A stretch of DNA of 64,000 nt. It comes from Cucumis sativus. Taxonomy: Eukaryota > Streptophyta > Magnoliopsida > Cucurbitales > Cucurbitaceae. Positions 48,993 through 60,394 of the stretch are shown piece after piece; the stretch's first letter is position 1, and the number at the start of each line of letters is the position of its first letter. The DNA lies in the NCBI RefSeq assembly GCF_000004075.3, contig NC_026658.2, positions 5,828,001 to 5,892,000 of the forward strand, read 5' to 3'. The position numbers were made by a program, and so were the translations under genes. Below the pieces are notes generated by a model. It was not told the DNA's origin, made no database searches, and was given only the letters and a program-made list of their open reading frames with translations.

Positions 48993-51900
48993 GTATTCAT
49001 TTTTCAATAAAAACTCATTTTCAATATTAATATTTATGTTTATTAGTAGATTAAAAATAATTATAAAGTGAAAATTTAAAATTAATTTTAATAGTGATGA
49101 AAACATAGTGAAATTTAATTAATTATGGTTATTGACACAAAAGAGAGAGTATTTAGTGAAAACAATCGGTTTTGAAGTAGACTAAATTGAAATCAAACTC
49201 AAAATTTGATAATTAAAAGTCTAATATCATCAAAACTAATTTTCTTTTAACCATTTTCTTAAAAAAAAAAAGACATATAATAATATTTGATTCTCTTAAT
49301 GTTTGGTTGTTCATGCATACTATATCAATCTCTAATCACTATTTCCATATAGAATTATTCTCTGATTATTTTGACATTCGTATACATTTAATTAATTTTT
49401 ATTTTAAAAATTAACATGCAAAACTTGAAAAAAGAATTATATTTAAACATATTCATTCATTGAAGCAGTTGAAAGAAGAAAAGTACTTCTCGTAGGATTT
49501 AACAAAGCCACCTAACTATAGTTTTTTTAACACAAAACTTCAAAATCATTAACTTTTGACTTGAAAGTTTGTTATGAATATTGTTGGAATGGAAAAAGAT
49601 TATTATTAGAAGTACTTTTGCAGTCCAATATCATATTAGATGGGAAGTAGTACATTTGGTTAAAGGGGTGCATGCAAATATACTCAACCAAATTTGGAGA
49701 TGTAAACCATAAGGAGTGCAGTGGATGAGAACATTTAGGAGGGACATGAAATGTACAATTGTTGAACACAAAATTATAATTTGAAAAGGGTGTGTAGTAC
49801 CCAAAATAATTTAACAAATAATGGAGAGGTATTATAAATGATTAAAGGTGAGGGATAATGAAGATATAAAAGAAAAGTATTTATTTTTGGCCTTTTTGGA
49901 AGGGGTCCCTACTAATCTTCTTGGATCATGAGCTACCCATCACCCTACAAGAGCTGCTGCATATGTGGTACATTTATAATTTTAAACAAAAAATAAAAGA
50001 TAAGTTTTCTTTCTTTTACAAATATTTGTTTGTTAATTAAATTCAATTTAATTGTCATTTTTAACCTAATTATTTTTACTTGAAAGGAAAAATAAAAGTA
50101 AAAAAAAAAACTCTAGGGGAAAAAACAAACGTAATTTCATAAAACTAAAATAACAAATTATTATATTCGTTTATAGTAGATTAATTTTAAAATTCATTGG
50201 ATAAAAAATTGAGTGACAAAAAATAGGATATTTATTTACCAACCCTTAACAATTTCCTACATATTTTGACATTTAACTTTTCAACATTACATAAAAGAAA
50301 GTATATTCCTTTCCATTAACTTATAGCTATTAATTTTATAATAATTAAGAAAATTTTTAAAATGAAAAAATTGACAAAAGAAAGAAATATTCATCAATAA
50401 ACAAAATACTTGTTTAGGTTTATAATATATGAAAACAAAGAAGTTTATTTTTATCTTTTTTTCCATTTAATAATATAATATGTATTTAAAAAGGGCATAT
50501 GAGAAATTTGAAAATGAATAATTAGGAATTATAAGTACGGTACATAATAAATAATATGTGGGCAAAAAAAATAATGATAAGAAAATGCAATAAGAGCAAT
50601 AGGCATATCATAGTATTGAATTTAAATGAGGACCCTCTCCACTTAGATTCAATAAAACCACTAAGTGAAACCCCTCTCTATATATATTGATTTGCATGAA
50701 CCAAACCCCAACATGGCAATAACACAAACCAAGAAGAAAAACTATATAAGCATATAGTAATTGAAAAGATCAAGAAGAAGAAGAAGAAAAAAAGATAGTA
50801 TGTATGGGGTGTGAGTATGGTGATTTAAACATATTTTGGGTTTGGGTATTTGAAGAATAATGAACACGTTTAGCATATTCAACAATTGGTATCATTTATG
50901 AAGTGGTCGAACAATATCTGACCCTTGTTTTCAATTTTAGCCTTCATTTTTTATCTCTTACTTAAGTAGCATTTAATGTCTAAAATACAAAATTATTATT
51001 TCCTTTTTTTTTGTTCTATTTAAAACCCATAACTAATAATGTAATATTTTAAATTTTAAAAAAGAAAAAAAAACTATTACATCAATTTAAACTCGGTATT
51101 AATTCATTCTTTTAAGTATATTAATTTACACCTTTACTTTGTTTCATTTGAAAAAACTTTGGTTAGAATTTTAAATTATAAGTTTTACACTGTATTAATA
51201 AAATGAATTTTGGAATTGAATGTAAAACAATAAAATATTTTTTAATCTCTATATTTTAGGCTTTTAACTAGTTTTAGTTCTTAAACTCAAAACTCTCTAA
51301 TTTTGTTCCTCTACATTATACAAATCTTAAATTTAGTTATTCAAAATTATCTCATTTCCAAATTAATTGACTAATAATAATAGGTTTTCGTGCAAGAAAT
51401 TTATAAACGAAAGGTTAAATAGAGACTATATTTTCTTAAGAAAGCAAACAATAAAATTTTCTTCTTCTTTATTTTTTAAAAATAACAAATACTTCAACAA
51501 AAACGTCAAATTCAAGAGAAAAATAGAGAAAAGATTCATGTTAATAACATTAAAAAAAAAACCATCCATAAAACAAGAGACTCGTTTCTAAATCTTTTGG
51601 ATTAGAAGAGATAGACAAAATAATCACGAAGAGAACTAACGAATGTTTCAATATATACGAAGATGAGAAGAAAACGGTACATTTTAAATTTTAACCTAGT
51701 CGAGGAGGATAAAAATAAAGATTGTGGAAAAGAAGATGAGGAAGGTAAAAAGGGTAGAGAAATGATTTGAATAAGGGAAAAAGAATTAGAAAGGATGGAA
51801 GGTGGAAATAGACATAAACAAAGAAGAAAGCAACAAAGGCATCTGACTCTTTTCTTTCTCATAAATTGATGACATTGGACACTTTTTTTTCTCAAACATA

Positions 51901-54900
51901 TTTACTTTACCCCTTACCCTTTCTCTGACAATTTATTAATATCAATTTCCAACCCTACTTCTTTTCTCTCTCTCAAATTATTTCTATTATTATTCACAAT
52001 ATAGGATTAATTTAATTTCATAGATTAATAAATTATTTACTACAATTTATTCTATTTGATATTTATGATCTTAATTTTTAAAATTAGAAGGATATAACTA
52101 TTAGAGTTTGTAGGACTATGATTAAATTTGAAGGTCTAATTAAAATATTTGTTTAAATTTAAGAGAATGATTTAGGGGAAAATATATAATGGAAGTGAGT
52201 TTTTTTTTTTTATTATTATTTAAAGAAATTGTTTTGATAACTCTATTTTCAAACCATCTTATCTAATACAAACCAAAGCATTAGATGCAAAATATTGATA
52301 CTAACAAAATGTCAACTTTTGAAAAAGGCAAGGAAAATATCAACAAAATATTCATATCAATAAATATTGAAAGAAAAATGATGAAAGTTATTTAAAATAA
52401 ATAAAAATCTTTTTAAAAAAGAAAAGTAAAAAAGAAAAGGAGAGAAATAGAAGAGATAAAGAGAGAGAGGAAAGGGACAAGACAATGCAAGGTCTCACCA
52501 AACAACTCAATCTTTGCTGCCACATCCAATCCTTACCCAAATACACTATTTATATATATATATATATTATATCAATACAACTCTCTTGTGCTTGTGGTAT
52601 ATTATTATTATTAAGAATAATAAAATTAATCAACATATATGCCAAATTAATTTCAATTATATGTATCAATATATGCACTTTTTTTTCCAAAAAAATAAAA
52701 AGAAGAGAAAGGGTACGTACTAGAAACTATTGAAATAACGTATATATATTTTGTTTAATTTATTAATAATTATCTAATTTTACCTTTTTATTTACTTCGA
52801 TAGACAACAACGCATCAATAATGGAGTTGTAAAAGGAAGCAATAGTTGTGTATTTGATTTTTTAGGGGCCTACAAAAATGGGATGTAAGGTGGGCGTTCT
52901 AATTTGAAATATCAAGTCTCGAATAGATTCAATCTTAAAAGAAAGGTTAAGCAAAACCGAATAAGAACAAACAATAATAATAAAGAGTTAAAAAGAAAAA
53001 GAAAACTATGAAGTTTTCACCATTTCCATTGAAGATAAATGAGGAGAAAGTGAAAGTAAAATATAGGGAAGTTGAAAGAGGAGGGTAAAAATGAAAGACA
53101 ATAAATATAGGGAGAAATTGATAAGGTGAAAAATGGGGTTTTGGGATTTTCCATCTTCTCTTCTCTTTGTTCTTGGAGCCTCAAATCTTGTGTTGGGTTG
53201 GGACAACGACAAGTAGTCCTTGGTAATACCAATGCCACAATGGATTTGCTAAGTTGTCAGCCGACATGTCGTACCCTATCATTTATACGTATTTTATTCA
53301 AATTTTACCATTCTCAATCTCTTTTTACCAAGGCCCAACGGGAACTACAATAATATGCAATAATATAAATAGATTTTGGATCCCAAATTCAATAACTCTC
53401 ATTTTTATACTTCAAAATTAAAACTAACTACATACTATTCCAATTTTACATCATTTACAACTTTATAAAATGTGCTAATTGTAAACTTAAACGCTTCGTT
53501 TTATCAATTTTTGAAATTTACCCATGGTTTAAAAAGAGTACATGAAGTACGAGCAGTGTAGAATTAGAAAAATAAAAGGTTTGAACCTCGAACTTTTTGA
53601 TCAAATTTTATATATGCACACATACATAACTCACCTACATCCCAATCCTACCTATATGAGATTACAAACCCCATAATTGATTTCTTGATTAGTAGTAACA
53701 TAATTAATTTTAAAACTTTTTTTTCCCTAAAGTAGAAGGTGTGACCTACTTTGTTAACACCAAATTTATCCACATCATTGTGGTAAATGTGTAAATAATA
53801 TTTTTTAAAAAAAGATTAAGGCCTAAATTATAAAGAAAAATATATAAATTTAATTAAACAAATTTTTTTTTTTTTTTGTTCTGAATGAAAATTTTGAGAT
53901 AAATAAGAGGGAAAGAAAAGGCAGCAGGAGACATTTAAAGTATTGTTTAATTTTAGAAAAGTAAATACAAAAAATGTAAATTAGAGTAACATGAGTGAGT
54001 ATCTATAAATGTTAATTATCCAATTATAGAGAAAGTAAATTGGGTATCATACAAAAGACAAAAAAAATTAAAAAGGTTTTCATTTATTGACTGTTGATTT
54101 GAAGTGTCCATTTCAAAGACAGTAAGATTTGGGGACTTGAAACGATGTGTACAACAAGAGAAATGGAACCTTGATTGTCCTTCCATATTTGGAAACTTCA
54201 TCCACCCAATCTTTTTTTTTTTAATTTTTGGTTAAAATACACATCTCAGTAATCTTTATGGACTTTCAATAATTATAATTAAATGTATATCAACGTTTTA
54301 AAAGAACAATCCACCAATCTTCAAGAAAATGTATTTTGGTCTAATAGAAACAATTTTTTTTAAAGAAAAGACTTTTAGTAAAAGGCATAGCTACTAAAAA
54401 ACTAAATGGAAATAGGTGAAGCTAAGGTCAACTGATTTATTTTTATCTAATTATGACATTGCTTTGTTTGGTAGGGGAAGCCATAGTCAAATTCTTTAGA
54501 CACTGGTAGGTTCTAAAATACATTTTCATCTCAAGATATTATTTTTTAAATAAATAAATAAATAAAAATAACGGCTCAAATTCTCTGCCTAAAATAGCAA
54601 TAAACAAAAATAAAAGTGAAACTTTTTTAAATTGTATAATCATTTGAGTACATATAAAAGACTTATCTGTTTTTGAGCATTTGATTGAAAATATAAACTA
54701 AATAAATCTCCCAAACATGTAATTGTATTAAAGTAAGAATAAAAATATACAAATATCCTAAAAATATCAATCAAACTAGTAAAATTTAAAATAAATAAAA
54801 ATCAGATAGAGAGAAAGAGAGATCCCTTAAAAGTAAAAGCTTTTTCAGAGAAAGAGAGAGACCAATTAAAGGTGTTGTGTAAAGAAGAGATGAGAGAAAG

Positions 54901-56100
54901 AAGGAAGAAACACAACCAGGAGAGATGTAAGAATGGGAAATATATTTGACCTAAATGTATAATATAATTGGATTCAACAACTATACATATATATACCAAA
55001 GGATTCAGAAATGTGCCTGTTTAACCTCAACCAAAAGTTAACCAATCTTTCTAATTCTAACATTCAAAATAATAACTGTTTCACTTCATTTCTGTTCAAC
55101 CACACCAAACTAAATATTCACTCTTTTTCTTGTAAACAGTAAAAACAATAAATTGTATGCCCAACTCAGTTTTGTTTCTACACAGAAAGGACAACTTTTT
55201 TTTTAATGTTTTTCTGGCACCCATTATTCAGACCAGTGATGTAATGGTGGATTCAGACAGACATTCAGTAACAACATTTTCAGCAAAACAGTTAAAAATC
55301 TTATTGCAGAGAGTTATTATTTAGGAACTCAGACCAACATTGTTGCTGGAAATGGAATTAAAGCTTCAATATCATAATTATAGGAAAAGAAAAACAGTGA
55401 AGTATATGTAAATAAAGGTAGGGAAGTATAAAACATGTGTACCTGATTATGCAATGCTAATTCAAACATAAACACAACTCAATAGGTATAGGTTTTATAC
55501 GTATTATACAAAAAGGTTAGATATTTGAAATACTACAACCAAAACAAACCAAATGGAACCAATAATGTTTGGCCACCTGTGTAGAACTTAAAGATATAAG
55601 CATCTCAAGATTCTAAATATTGTCTAGGCTTAAATTTCACCACCTCACTTCAACTTTGGTAAAAAAAGAAGAAGATGAAGAAGAAGAAGAAGAAAAAAGA
55701 AGAAGATAAAGATAAATAAAAATAAAAGGTTATTCCAAATTCAACGTGAACTAATTATTCTCTCCACTTGTGAAGAAAGGCCATGTCAGAATTTTCAATA
55801 TGTTCCTATCAATTATTAACCCCCTTTTAAAGTTGGAATTAAATTTGAAGATCTAATGTCAGAGAGGTATTAGAAAAAACTGAATGGAAATAAACTGCCC
55901 CAAAGATACAAGGTTTTGTAGAGAGAGAGAGAGGGTATTAGACAGCATAAAGTTAAATAAACCAATAATTGAATAGGAAAAAAAAGAAGATTTTGGAGAA
56001 AATAATCTATTGGGGAGAGGAGGGAGGGAGTACAAAGTATCGCAGCAAATTCAGTAATGATATTGGCAGAGATCTTTAAAATCTTATTTAGGAGCAAGAG
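48993..56100. other. Gene-poor AT-rich region upstream of TCP4
   Basis: I see no supported protein gene. Low-complexity A/T, (GAA)n-like runs at 50,770-50,795 and 55,668-55,700, and (TA)n at 52,550-52,566 occur. A TATA-like CTCTATATATATTG at about 50,674 precedes a short ATG frame of 14 codons at about 50,713. That is too weak to call. A long tract like this before a developmental transcription factor gene may hold its distal regulatory DNA, which is inference only. Confidence 0.4.
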
Positions 56101-56272
56101 AGTAGGCTAAGTTGCGAGTGGCCTCTACTGCTTGCTGCTTGCTGCTGATGCTGCCACCATTAAATACCTCAATTGGATCTCTAGTTTTTCTTTTATAGCA
56201 CTTTGATGATGTACTGTTCCATTCATTTTCCGTAGGCATAACACACAGCCTTTTTTTTTCTCTCTCTCTCTC

Positions 56273-56280
56273 TATAAAAT
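56273..56280 (+). promoter_or_regulatory. TATA box of the TCP4-like gene
   Basis: TATAAAAT directly follows a (CT)n tract (56,256-56,273). A start of transcription about 30 bp downstream would give a leader near 840 nt. (CT)n beside a TATA box is a usual plant core-promoter layout. The start site is inferred. Confidence 0.55.
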
Positions 56281-56422
56281 GTCGATGTAGAAAGAGAATT
56301 GGGCAACAACATCGTCAAAGGAATTGGGGAGGGGGTGGGTTTCTTCTGTAAAGTCATCTGGGGTTTGCCTGGTCAAGTGGGTATCTATCACATAAAGAGA
56401 CATAACTCTCAAAAGCTGTGCT

Positions 56423-56455
<33 letters not shown>

Positions 56456-56456
56456 G
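56423..56456. repeat. (GA)n microsatellite in the TCP4 leader
   Basis: A run of GAGAGA with one GGG interruption just before ATGGGTTAG, a minimal upstream ORF of two codons. It lies in the presumed 5' leader. Confidence 0.85.
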
Positions 56457-56536
56457 GGTTAGGCTGTGGAATTGGAATTACTGGGTTTGGTTTTTGATTT
56501 GTAGATTTGGGGAATAGTTGGGGGAGGAGGTGGGGG

Positions 56537-57144
56537 ATGGAATTGAAAAAAATGAATGGCAGAACTTTTTGGGAGAGGCAGACGAGGCGGCAGCAGCTTC
56601 ATCAGCAAGAGCAGAAGCAACAGGTTTCAGAGTGGTGGCAGCAGCAGCAATTGCAGAAAGAAGAAGGAGAGAGAGAGGAGAGAGAAGAAGATAGAAGAAG
56701 CCATTAGGATTAGGAAAAAGCACTGCCCGTTTAAAGCTGGAAGAAGAAAAGCAAAACAATCCGAGTCTGGATCCTCAACGAAATCGCCCTCATCATCATC
56801 AAAACCAGATTCTAATTTCGAGGCATGTAGAAGGAAAAGCAGAGGAAGACGACCAAGATTCTCCACCCCACCACCACCAAGACCACCACCACCACCACCC
56901 TCAGCACCAACCGCATCCTTTCAATGTGCACCAGAATCAGCATCTTTTTCTTCAAAACACTCACCAACAAGACCAAAATCTACACAATTACTACGCAGTT
57001 TTAGATTCACAGTCACAACAACCCCACCAGCAACAAGCCCCCAAAAAACGTTCTTACTTTCAGCTTCCTCCTCCTCATCCGGTGGCGGCCCCTGCCGCCT
57101 CTGTCTCCACGTTCGCCGACCAGAGCATCGAATATGCGAGAAAA
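56537..57144 (+). promoter_or_regulatory. TCP4 leader with long upstream ORFs and an in-frame AUG-less extension
   Basis: Three things overlap here. An ATG at 56,537 opens a 56-codon frame ending at 56,707. An ATG at 56,556 opens a 272-codon frame (to 57,374) that runs past the main start in another frame. The main TCP frame itself is open from 56,695 with no ATG before 57,145, giving 150 Gln/His-rich codons upstream. In that frame a CTG at 56,737 has A at -3 and G at +4. A 5'-UTR intron could remove some of this: GTAAAG at 56,349 and TTTGATTTGTAG ending at 56,503 are possible sites. Confidence 0.55.
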
Positions 57145-58431
57145 ATGGGAGAGAGCCACCGCCAAACATCGACGTCGTCAAGGTTGGGGATGAGAACCGG
57201 CGGCGGGGGTGGGGAGATTGTGGAGGTTCAAGGAGGCCACATTGTTCGTTCCACTGGAAGAAAAGACCGTCACAGCAAAGTTTGCACAGCCAAAGGTCCA
57301 AGAGACCGCCGTGTTCGCCTCTCTGCTCATACCGCCATCCAGTTCTACGACGTCCAAGACCGCCTCGGGTATGACCGACCCAGTAAAGCTGTAGATTGGC
57401 TTATAAAAAAGGCCAAGGCCGCCATTGATGAGCTCGCCGAGCTTCCTGCATGGCATCCGAGCACAGGAAACGCATCCACACAGGGGGAGGAGCAGCAGAG
57501 TCTGAATGATGAGAACGAGAATCTACTTTCAGTCCAACGCGATGTGTTCAATTCAACAGGTAATCGGAGAGCGACGGTGTTGGGGAGTGACAGTAGAGTC
57601 TCAGAGTTTCCTCTGCAAAACTTGCAGCATACCCAAATGGGGGAAGGCCCAAATAGCAGCACCTCAAGCTTTCTCCCACCGTCGCTGGACTCGGACTCCA
57701 TTGCTGATACCATCAAGTCGTTCTTCCCTATAGGCACGTCGGCAGCGGCGGCGGAGACGACTTCTTCGTCGATTCAATTCCAGAATTACCCACAAGATTT
57801 GCTTTCTAGGACGAGTAGCCAGAACCAAGATCTGCGGCTTTCTTTGCAGTCTTTTCAAGACCCAATAGCTATTCACCGGCATCATCATGCTCAGCACCAG
57901 AGTCAAGGTCACCAGAATGAGCATGTCCTGTTTTCCGGCACCGCCCCATTAAGCGGGTTTGATGTGACCACCGCTGGTTGGTCTGAACACAACAGCCTCA
58001 ATCCGGCGGAGATTAGCCGGTTCCCGCGGATAACTTCTTGGAACGCATCTGGTGCAGAAACTGGTAGTGGCGGCGGAGGTGGGATCAGGAGTGCGGGCTA
58101 TGTATTCAACTCGCCGCACTTGCCAACTGCGCTGCCACCTTCACAACTTATGCAGCCATTATTTGGAGAAAACCAGTTTTTTTCTCAGAGGGGACCCCTT
58201 CAGTCCAGTAACACACCTTCAATTCGCGCTTGGATTGACCCATCACTTACACACACTGATCATCAACAGCATCAAATACCACCATCAATCCATCAATCCT
58301 CCTACGCAGGCTTAGGATTCGCCTCAGGTGGATTCTCTGGGTTTCACATTCCAACGCGAATTCAAGGTGAGGAGGAGCACGATGGCATTTCAGACAAGCC
58401 ATCCTCTGCTTCCTCTGATTCTCGCCATTGA
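57145..58431 (+). CDS. TCP4: CIN-class TCP transcription factor, TCP4-like, miR319 target
   Basis: Single exon, 428 residues from the ATG at 57,145 ([12 protein letters not shown]). Residues 24-37 hold [14 protein letters not shown], typical for the TCP3/TCP4/TCP10 group. The TCP domain is about 38-97, with the basic part [19 protein letters not shown] and the helix-loop-helix ending [13 protein letters not shown]. Later parts are Gln/Ser/His-rich and disordered. The family binds GGNCCC-type sites in the nucleus and restrains cell division at leaf margins, and is also tied to jasmonate synthesis and senescence. The chosen start gives a normal length (Arabidopsis TCP4 is about 420); the open frame continues upstream but without an ATG. 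An miR319 site lies in the coding region. Flanks are gene-poor upstream, and the IQD gene converges downstream. Confidence 0.93.
   Translation: MGESHRQTSTSSRLGMRTGGGGGEIVEVQGGHIVRSTGRKDRHSKVCTAKGPRDRRVRLSAHTAIQFYDVQDRLGYDRPSKAVDWLIKKAKAAIDELAELPAWHPSTGNASTQGEEQQSLNDENENLLSVQRDVFNSTGNRRATVLGSDSRVSEFPLQNLQHTQMGEGPNSSTSSFLPPSLDSDSIADTIKSFFPIGTSAAAAETTSSSIQFQNYPQDLLSRTSSQNQDLRLSLQSFQDPIAIHRHHHAQHQSQGHQNEHVLFSGTAPLSGFDVTTAGWSEHNSLNPAEISRFPRITSWNASGAETGSGGGGGIRSAGYVFNSPHLPTALPPSQLMQPLFGENQFFSQRGPLQSSNTPSIRAWIDPSLTHTDHQQHQIPPSIHQSSYAGLGFASGGFSGFHIPTRIQGEEEHDGISDKPSSASSDSRH
58188..58208 (+). promoter_or_regulatory. miR319 target site in TCP4
   Basis: GAGGGGACCCCTTCAGTCCA and the base after it encode the QRGPLQSS stretch at about residues 348-355. 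The 3' half CCCTTCAGTCCA pairs with the 5' seed of miR319, and the mismatches near the other end are those usual for TCP targets of miR319. Position after the TCP domain and the encoded peptide are as in other JAW-TCP genes. Cleavage itself is known for the family, not shown here. Confidence 0.9.
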
Positions 58432-60394
58432 TTTGATAAAAAAATCCCAAGATTTTCTCTTCTAGAGGTCCTAACTTCAAAACCCACCTGTCAAATTTAT
58501 CTGAATCCTCAACACAATTGGTCCTAACCTCAGCTTCTCTACTACTTTAGACGATTTTGTTATTGCAGGTGTGCATCTTCAATTAGAAAAGCCAAGGTTA
58601 GCAGCACCACCGTCAAGCCACCACATGGTTTTCAAGAGGGCAGAATTTTGGGTCGTTTTGTTTCAATGGCCTTTACCATGGAAGTAGTGATTCTGAGTGC
58701 TTTAGTTCTTATGGTCCATGGTTTATTTAGCTTCTGTCAGTTGTTTATGTTAAAAAAAAACCTCTTAGGTCTAATCTTTGATGAATCTCTTGATGGAATT
58801 GTCTTTCTTATTTGTTTCTGTAGCAAGACTTTTATTATTCTGATTACCTTTTTGAATTAATATTTCGATTTTAATCTCTGCTATGTTCTACTTTCCCCTT
58901 CTAAGCAGTAAACTGACTCTGTTTGTGGTATTGTCCCTGAATTCTGAGCATAACATTAACAGAAAAAAAGAAAAAAAAAAAAAAAACTAGAGATTTTTAT
59001 GTTTTATGCATATCTTGACCTTGTTGTGCTTATCAGCTTTGGTTAAAGAAGATGGTAAATGTTTTCTTGTTCTGAAAACGAGACGAATAGTTAGTTCCTT
59101 TTTACCTGATTAAAGAAGCTAAGCTGTTGTCTATATTGGATAAGCTAATTCCTATTCACTGCAACTATGATGTTTGTTTTAGTGAATACAAGGGAAATTT
59201 GTTCTGTCTCAGCAACTTCCTTAAAACCTGCACAAAGAATTATAAGAATAAATCTTTCACTTCTTTTTCATTGACTGATTTTTAGGGCACATTAGCAAAT
59301 GACAAGTCATTTTCTGATAACAGTAGACAATTGCTAGGAAGTTTTAGAACTAACAAAATTCAGTAAGTCCAATATTTTGGTTCCTAATCCTGAGCGTTAA
59401 GTTCAAAAATTTTGATCACAAAATTGGCAAAAGATTTTGGGCAAGCTTTCCTTTTAAGCCTCCTTGAATGATAAGCTTAGAATCTGAATTCTAGTATGAA
59501 CAGGAAAGCACAAGAAGGCTGATTCTGATAAACCCATTGAAATTAAGATTCTGTTCTTATCTGAACATCAAGTTGGAGCTTATCACCAACCTTAGGGATC
59601 CGGATGTGCTCAAGTTACTAGAATTGGATTCCGGTTTCTCAGTCTTGGTATAAGGGCTAGTATTTCCTTCTGAAACAATGTTTTATTTTAGGTTTGATAG
59701 AGAAGGGAACTGATTATAACTCAATAAGATCCTGTGGTAGAGGAATCTGAAATATTGCACCATATTCAATATGAATGTGATAGATAGCGTGGCTGTTAGA
59801 CCAAGTGGGGTAGAGTGGAGTAAATCTACTGGACAACCAAGAAAGAAGGGTATGAACACAAAAAACCCCAATTATAGAAGAATATACAGATGGATACCAC
59901 CTAATTATTTTGCTTCACCATCTGTCTATGGTCCCCAACCCTGTTAAATTTCAGAATCTAGCTGGAATGTTCCTCTCTCTCCCTTTCCTCTATTGCAGGC
60001 TCTTGGATAGAAAAATTGTCTCATGTGGAGATAGTGACAATGCTCAGCTTTAGTTGGTGCTTCTTTAATTCAGTATATGCAGAGCAATAAACCCAAAGCA
60101 AGGAAAGTGTAAATAGACCTCTTAGGTTCAGACACCTTGTGTTCTTCTTTCTTGAGAAGAGCAAACTAATCAAGGAAACGCTTAAGAGGAAAAAAATGAT
60201 GGGATACAAAGCATGTTTTTTCATAGAATATATGAATTTCTCTTATTAGGCATAATAATAGAAATTTACACTACAAAGCAAGCCGGGTGAAATTATAGAG
60301 AGAACTACCAAATTCATATCATTGAATTTGTCAGTTGGTTTATGAGTTTGGTTGATTATATACAGAAATAACCTTCAGCTTCTTGTAGCTTGTT
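58432..60394. other. TCP4 3' flank and intergenic region
   Basis: The first 450 bp probably are the TCP4 3' UTR. A splice acceptor-like TTATTGCAG then GTGTGC occurs at 58,561-58,575, and 3'-UTR introns are known in TCP4-type genes. The rest lacks gene signals. It lies between two convergent genes. Confidence 0.4.

Noticed and set aside
49900..49980. Possible microRNA precursor with GGATCATGAGCTACCCATC
   Set aside because: It only loosely resembles a miR167 star strand, and no complementary arm was found within about 150 nt.
50713..50757. 14-codon ATG frame after a TATA-like sequence
   Set aside because: Too short and without known peptide similarity. The TATA-like motif is common in AT-rich DNA.
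53570..53600. B-box-like GGTTCAAACC on the minus strand
   Set aside because: No matching A box or tRNA fold nearby.
56556..57374. 272-codon Arg/Ser/Pro-rich frame as a separate protein gene
   Set aside because: It overlaps the TCP4 coding region in another frame, its composition follows the Gln/His-rich leader, and no family is recognised. It is kept only as an upstream ORF.
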